DNA from: G020354945 sp964570585
GTDB taxonomy: Bacteria; Omnitrophota; Gorgyraeia; JABMRG01; JAFGKX01
Length of the DNA stretch: 63,096 nt
Assembly: GCA_964570585.1 (NCBI GenBank)
Contig: CAZMYR010000007.1
Span: 1 to 63,096 of the forward strand
Direction: 5' to 3'
Shown: positions 59,175 to 63,096 of the stretch, piece after piece
How the letters are laid out: each line of letters opens with the position of its first letter
Numbering within the stretch: position 1 is the first letter of the stretch
Program-made: the position numbers and the translations under genes
The notes under the pieces: generated by a model
The model's input: the letters and a program-made list of their open reading frames with translations, nothing else
Database searches by the model: none
What the model was told of the DNA's origin: nothing

Positions 59175-60596
59175 ATGACAACTATAAAATTCGGAACAGA
59201 CGGCTGGAGGGGAGTTATTGCTGAAGATTTTACGTTTGAAAATGTCCGAAGGGTCTCTCAAGCTATCGCCGACTATATCAACGATCAACGAGCAACAATC
59301 AACGAGCAACGAATTATCGTTGGATACGACAGGAGGTTTTTATCTGAAGAATATGCAAAAATTGCCTGTGAAGTTTTAGCAGCTAATAATATAAAGGTAT
59401 TTTTTACGGGCAAACCTACCCCAACCCCTGCTGTTACTTTAGCTGTAAAACGGGAAAATCTATCTGGCGCAATCGTTATAACCGCCAGCCACAATCCACC
59501 CAGGTTCAATGGCATAAAATTTAAGACCAAAGAAGCCACTTCTGCAGATGAAACCGTAACAAAGATAATAGAGAAGCTGATAATAAAGGCTAAGCCGAAA
59601 TCGATAGGTTTCACCCGGGCCTTAACCAAGAATTTGATAAAGATGATAGATATTGATAAAGGCTACATATATTTTATAAGAAATTACATAGATTTAAATA
59701 TAATTAAAAAGACAAGGCCCACTCTATTAATAGATTATATGCATGGGGCAGGAGCTGGTTATATCGAGAAATTATTGCAAAGCAGCGGCTGTAAAATAAC
59801 TGCTATGAGAACAGAAAAAGACCCACTTTTTGGTGGAGTAAGTCCGGAGCCTGTGCCTAAAAATTTAAAGGATTTTTTAAACAGAGCTAAAGTTGAAAAA
59901 CCCAATTTAGCTATTGCACTCGATGGCGATGCCGATAGGATAGCTGCCTGTGGCGCTGAAGGAGAATATTTATGCAGCGGACAGATAATCTCCCTTATAC
60001 TTTTACATCTGCTTGAATATAGAAAGCTTAATGGGGCTGTGATAAAAACTATTTCAGGCACCGATTTAATTGGAAAGATAGCTAAAGATTTTAAATTAGA
60101 GCTGTTAGAAACACCGGTTGGTTTTAAGCATATATCCCAAATTATGTTGCGCAGAGATGTTTTGATAGGTGGCGAGGAATCAGGAGGAATAGGATTTAAA
60201 GGTTATATTCCGGAAAGGGATGGTATAATTTCAGGACTTTTCCTTTTAGAGATGGTATCGGCAAGAAGAAAATCTATAGATAAAATAATGGACGATGTAA
60301 ATAAAAGGTATGGTAACTTTTACTATAATAGATTAGACTTAGACCTTTCCGTAAAAAGAGGGATAAAGGTAGTAAGTAAGTTAAAGGAATCTGCGCCCCC
60401 TAAATTGTCAGGAAAGAAAATTCAAGAAATAAAGACTTATGATGGAATAAAATTTATTTTAAAAGATGGAGACTGGCTGCTTATAAGACCCTCCGGTACA
60501 GAGCCTATACTAAGGGTATATGCAGAAAGTTCGACAAAATCAGATTTGAAGGCATTGCTTGATGCTGGCAGGAGGCTGGTATCTAAATGGAGCTAA
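59175..60596 (+). CDS. Phosphoglucomutase/phosphomannomutase-family hexomutase
   Basis: A 473-residue alpha-D-phosphohexomutase: IKFGTDGWRGVIAEDFTFENV, phosphoserine loop TASHNPPRFNGIKFK (Ser near residue 104), metal loop DGDADR near 250, sugar loop GGEESGGIGF, phosphate loop IRPSGTEPILRVY. It is distinct from GlmM at 19013 and may make mannose-1-phosphate for ManC or glucose-1-phosphate. Residues 36-49 (INDQRATINEQRII) are encoded by a direct repeat (CAACGATCAACGAGCAACAA) that is absent from typical family members, an apparent in-frame repeat insertion. It overlaps lepA by ten bases. Confidence 0.9.
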   Translation: MTTIKFGTDGWRGVIAEDFTFENVRRVSQAIADYINDQRATINEQRIIVGYDRRFLSEEYAKIACEVLAANNIKVFFTGKPTPTPAVTLAVKRENLSGAIVITASHNPPRFNGIKFKTKEATSADETVTKIIEKLIIKAKPKSIGFTRALTKNLIKMIDIDKGYIYFIRNYIDLNIIKKTRPTLLIDYMHGAGAGYIEKLLQSSGCKITAMRTEKDPLFGGVSPEPVPKNLKDFLNRAKVEKPNLAIALDGDADRIAACGAEGEYLCSGQIISLILLHLLEYRKLNGAVIKTISGTDLIGKIAKDFKLELLETPVGFKHISQIMLRRDVLIGGEESGGIGFKGYIPERDGIISGLFLLEMVSARRKSIDKIMDDVNKRYGNFYYNRLDLDLSVKRGIKVVSKLKESAPPKLSGKKIQEIKTYDGIKFILKDGDWLLIRPSGTEPILRVYAESSTKSDLKALLDAGRRLVSKWS

Positions 60597-62383
60597 CTCG
60601 CATACGAAACTTCTGCATAATAGCACATATTGACCACGGTAAATCAACATTGGCTGACAGGATGATTCAATATACAGGAGCAGTTTCTAAAAGAGAATTT
60701 AGAGACCTGCTGTTAGATGATATGGAATTAGAAAGGGAACACGGCATAACCATCAAATCTTCTGCAATCATATTAAAATATAAAGCAAAAGACGGCAATG
60801 AATATTTATTAAATCTAATAGATACTCCGGGGCATGTCGATTTTACCTATGAGGTTTCAAAATCGATTGGGGCCTGTGAAGGGGCAATACTTTTAGTCGA
60901 TGCTGCTCAAGGGGTGGAGGCCCAGACAGTTGCCAATCTTTATATGGCCATTGAGCATAATCTTGCCATTATACCGATAATAAATAAGATAGACCTTGCT
61001 AATGCCCGAATAGATGAGGTGAGAAAACAGATAAAGAATATTTTAGGTATTGAGGGAGAGGAGATAATTTTAGCCAGCGCAAAACACGGAACAAATTGTG
61101 ATAAGATTCTAGAGAGAATAGTTACTAAAATACCGCCTCCTGTCGGAGATGTTAATAAGCCGTTGCAGGCCTTAGTATTTGATTCTCAATTTGACCAGTA
61201 TAAAGGAGCAATTGTTTATATCAGAGTAGTTAACGGAAAGATTGCGCCAAAGATGAATATAAAATTTATACAGGCTGACAGAACTTTCGAGGTATTAGAA
61301 ACAGGCATCTTTAAGCCCAAAATGTCTAAAGTAGATTGCCTAATTTGCGGAGAAGTCGGTTATTTTACAGCCAATATTCGCCAGGCCAAAGATGTGATAG
61401 TTGGAGATACAGTTACCACCGTAACTTCCGGTTGCCGGCAACCTTTACCTGGGTATAAAAAGGTAGCCCCTATGGTTTATTGCGGTATCTATCCCGTCAA
61501 TAGTAAGGATTTCCCCCTGTTGCGTAATGCCGTAGAGAAACTGCGCCTATCGGATGCGTCCTTTGTCTATGAGCCGGAGAGTACCGGGTCAATTGGATTT
61601 GGCTTCCGTTGTGGTTTTTTAGGCCTGCTTCATATGCAGATTATCCAGGAGAGATTAGAAAGAGAATACGATTTGAATCTTATAATAGCCACTCCCAGTG
61701 TAGTCTATCAAATTACCACTGCTGACGGTAAAACCTTAGAAATAGATAACCCCGCAAAATTTCCTCCTCCGCAACAGATTAGGCAAATTGCCGAACCTTT
61801 TGTGCGAGCCAATGCATTTATCCCAAAAAATTCCCTGGGTACGGTTATGGAATTTTGCATACAAAGAAGGGGAGTTTATATAAGCACTGAATACCTGACT
61901 ACCGATAGAGTAAAGCTTATCTATGATTTTCCGTTATCTGAAATTATAGTCGATTTTTATGATAAGTTAAAGTCTATGACCAGAGGATACGGTTCTCTGG
62001 ATTATGAATTTTTAGAATTCCGACCGGGCAAATTGGTAAAATTGGATATGCTTATAAACGACCAGTTGTACGAGGCATTATCATCGGTTGTCCATACCGA
62101 GAAAGCTCAAGCAAAGGGCAGGATGCTGGTCGAAAAATTCAAAGAACTTATTCCTCACCAGTTATTTGAAGTAGTTGTGCAGGCAGTTATCGGCAGCAAG
62201 ATTATTGCCAGGGCCTCAATTAATCCGCTTAAAAAGCATGTGACGGGAAAATGCTACGGCGGAGATATTACCAGAAAGAGAAAGCTCTGGGAAAAACAAA
62301 AGATGGGCAAGAAAAAGATGAAGCGCTTTGGGAAAGTGCAGATACCACAGGAGGCATTTATTGCTGCGTTGAAGATGTCATGA
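60587..62383 (+). CDS. lepA: Elongation factor 4 (LepA)
   Basis: A 598-residue translational GTPase: G1 AHIDHGKSTLADRM, G3 DTPGHVDF, G4 NKID, the EF4-specific C-terminal MLVEKFKELIPHQLFEVVVQAVIG and KKHVTGKCYGGDITRKRKL with KKKMKRFGKVQIPQEAFIAALK. It back-translocates or remodels stalled ribosomes and affects 30S biogenesis. lepB overlaps its end by four bases, as in many bacteria. Confidence 0.97.
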   Translation: MELTRIRNFCIIAHIDHGKSTLADRMIQYTGAVSKREFRDLLLDDMELEREHGITIKSSAIILKYKAKDGNEYLLNLIDTPGHVDFTYEVSKSIGACEGAILLVDAAQGVEAQTVANLYMAIEHNLAIIPIINKIDLANARIDEVRKQIKNILGIEGEEIILASAKHGTNCDKILERIVTKIPPPVGDVNKPLQALVFDSQFDQYKGAIVYIRVVNGKIAPKMNIKFIQADRTFEVLETGIFKPKMSKVDCLICGEVGYFTANIRQAKDVIVGDTVTTVTSGCRQPLPGYKKVAPMVYCGIYPVNSKDFPLLRNAVEKLRLSDASFVYEPESTGSIGFGFRCGFLGLLHMQIIQERLEREYDLNLIIATPSVVYQITTADGKTLEIDNPAKFPPPQQIRQIAEPFVRANAFIPKNSLGTVMEFCIQRRGVYISTEYLTTDRVKLIYDFPLSEIIVDFYDKLKSMTRGYGSLDYEFLEFRPGKLVKLDMLINDQLYEALSSVVHTEKAQAKGRMLVEKFKELIPHQLFEVVVQAVIGSKIIARASINPLKKHVTGKCYGGDITRKRKLWEKQKMGKKKMKRFGKVQIPQEAFIAALKMS

Positions 62384-62928
62384 GATTAAATCCAAAACTT
62401 AAACAGATTATTAGAGAATATGCAGAGGCCATTATAATCGCCTTTATTTTGGCTATGATTATAAGGACCTTTGTAGTCCAGGCCTTTAAAATTCCGACCG
62501 GTTCTATGAAACCCACCCTTATTGAAGGAGACAGAATCCTGGTGAATAAATTTATATATAGATTTAAAGACCCCGAGCGGGGGAGTGTGATAGTTTTTAG
62601 ATATCCTGAGAACCCAAAAAAGGATTTTATAAAACGCCTTATAGCAAAATCCGGCGAGACAATCCAAATCATAGAAGGCAATATCTGGATAGATGGCGAA
62701 TTGATTGAAGAACCACAGCAGATTAGAAAGATTTATTATTATAACGAGGGTTCATATGGTAGAGAAGGAGAGAGAGTCAGGGTGCCGCAGGATTGCTACT
62801 ATGTCCTTGGTGATAATAGCGCCTCATCCAGGGATTCTAGGTACTGGGGATTTGTTGAACGCAAGGATATTTTAGGCAAGGCCATGGTCATCTATTGGCC
62901 GTTAACACGGATAAGAAAGCTTGAGTGA
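62380..62928 (+). CDS. lepB: Signal peptidase I
   Basis: The start is ATG 62380 (ATGA overlap with lepA); the frame from 62251 overlaps lepA's coding sequence and is not real. The 182-residue protein has one N-terminal membrane segment (EAIIIAFILAMIIRTFVVQAF), catalytic Ser in IPTGSMKPTLIEGDRILVNKF, the catalytic Lys region FIKRLIAKSGETIQI and box E GDNSASSRDSRYWG. It cleaves signal peptides of exported proteins such as the giant protein at 27122. Confidence 0.95.
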   Translation: MRLNPKLKQIIREYAEAIIIAFILAMIIRTFVVQAFKIPTGSMKPTLIEGDRILVNKFIYRFKDPERGSVIVFRYPENPKKDFIKRLIAKSGETIQIIEGNIWIDGELIEEPQQIRKIYYYNEGSYGREGERVRVPQDCYYVLGDNSASSRDSRYWGFVERKDILGKAMVIYWPLTRIRKLE

Positions 62929-63096
62929 GACGCTCCGGTCCTATAACGAATTCTCGCAGCACACTTGTTAGGTTTTGTGCACTTGCCTTCCGCTTGTCGT
63001 GAGCTTAAGCATTGTTCGCTCGGCTGAAATTTTTCGCCGTACTTTTGGACTTACGACTCGTTCGTTTGGCGGAATTCTTTAGCTAGAAAGTAGCGA
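62929..63096. other. Window end, repeat-rich, no gene seen
   Basis: 62967-63006 (TTAGGTTTTGTGCACTTGCC and the following TTCCGCTTGTCGTGAGC) resembles the left arm of the branched palindrome at 52654. GAATTC boxes at about 62949 and 63073 may be parts of a palindrome cut off by the window end. Confidence 0.55.

Overview
The window looks like part of an assembled draft genome, probably metagenome-derived, of an AT-rich anaerobic bacterium. Two runs of exactly 100 N (1808-1907 and 10061-10160) mark scaffold joins of unknown size. Nearly all genes are on the + strand, tightly packed with ATGA-type overlaps; only thpR, cinA and a cinA fragment are on the - strand. A Candidatus Omnitrophota-type lineage would fit the gene mix and the many intergenic palindromes, but this is inference; no rRNA is present to settle it.

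Layout: (1) 1-12230: the end of rnhB, then the methyl branch of the Wood-Ljungdahl / one-carbon folate pathway (fhs, fchA, folD, metV, metF), an HD-GYP signalling protein, panB-panE, an AcsE-type methyltransferase, apbE and a membrane pyrophosphatase. (2) 12231-24907: tRNA-Met, a PilZ protein, tilS, ftsH, folP, the cdaA-cdaR-glmM set (c-di-AMP and cell wall), pdxJ, acpS, nnrD, tRNA-Thr, rimO, pgsA, pgpA. (3) 24868-37999: thpR and cinA on the - strand, a 2333-residue secreted multidomain protein, a duplicated cinA 5' end, then recA, a DegP/DegQ-type protease and recX. (4) 38060-52628: alaS, a partial his operon (hisD, hisB, hisA, hisI; no hisH or hisF), and a complete trp operon (trpEGDCF and trpBA) split by htpX and an M20 peptidase. 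(5) 53115-62928: manC, ruvX, an M16 peptidase, a small basic protein, a restriction-modification module whose endonuclease gene carries an in-frame stop, a truncated proteasome-like ORF, rpe, a phosphohexomutase, lepA and lepB.

The most unusual feature is the intergenic DNA. Over twenty inverted-repeat elements occupy the gaps between genes, even inside operons. One family has a conserved core in which one base pair covaries and two mismatches are kept, while the outer arms differ from copy to copy. One copy sits inside another. A second family is a three-way-junction palindrome with compensatory changes between two distant copies. Some elements supply stop codons, C-terminal codons, start codons or Shine-Dalgarno-like bases to neighbouring genes. 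No transposase is visible in the window.

Other notable points: a FolD whose catalytic lysine is Gln, next to a separate cyclohydrolase candidate (fchA); the giant surface protein flanked by a perfect 320-bp direct repeat of the cinA start region; palindromes lying exactly where hisH and hisF are usually found; and a methyltransferase fused to a staphylococcal-nuclease-like domain.
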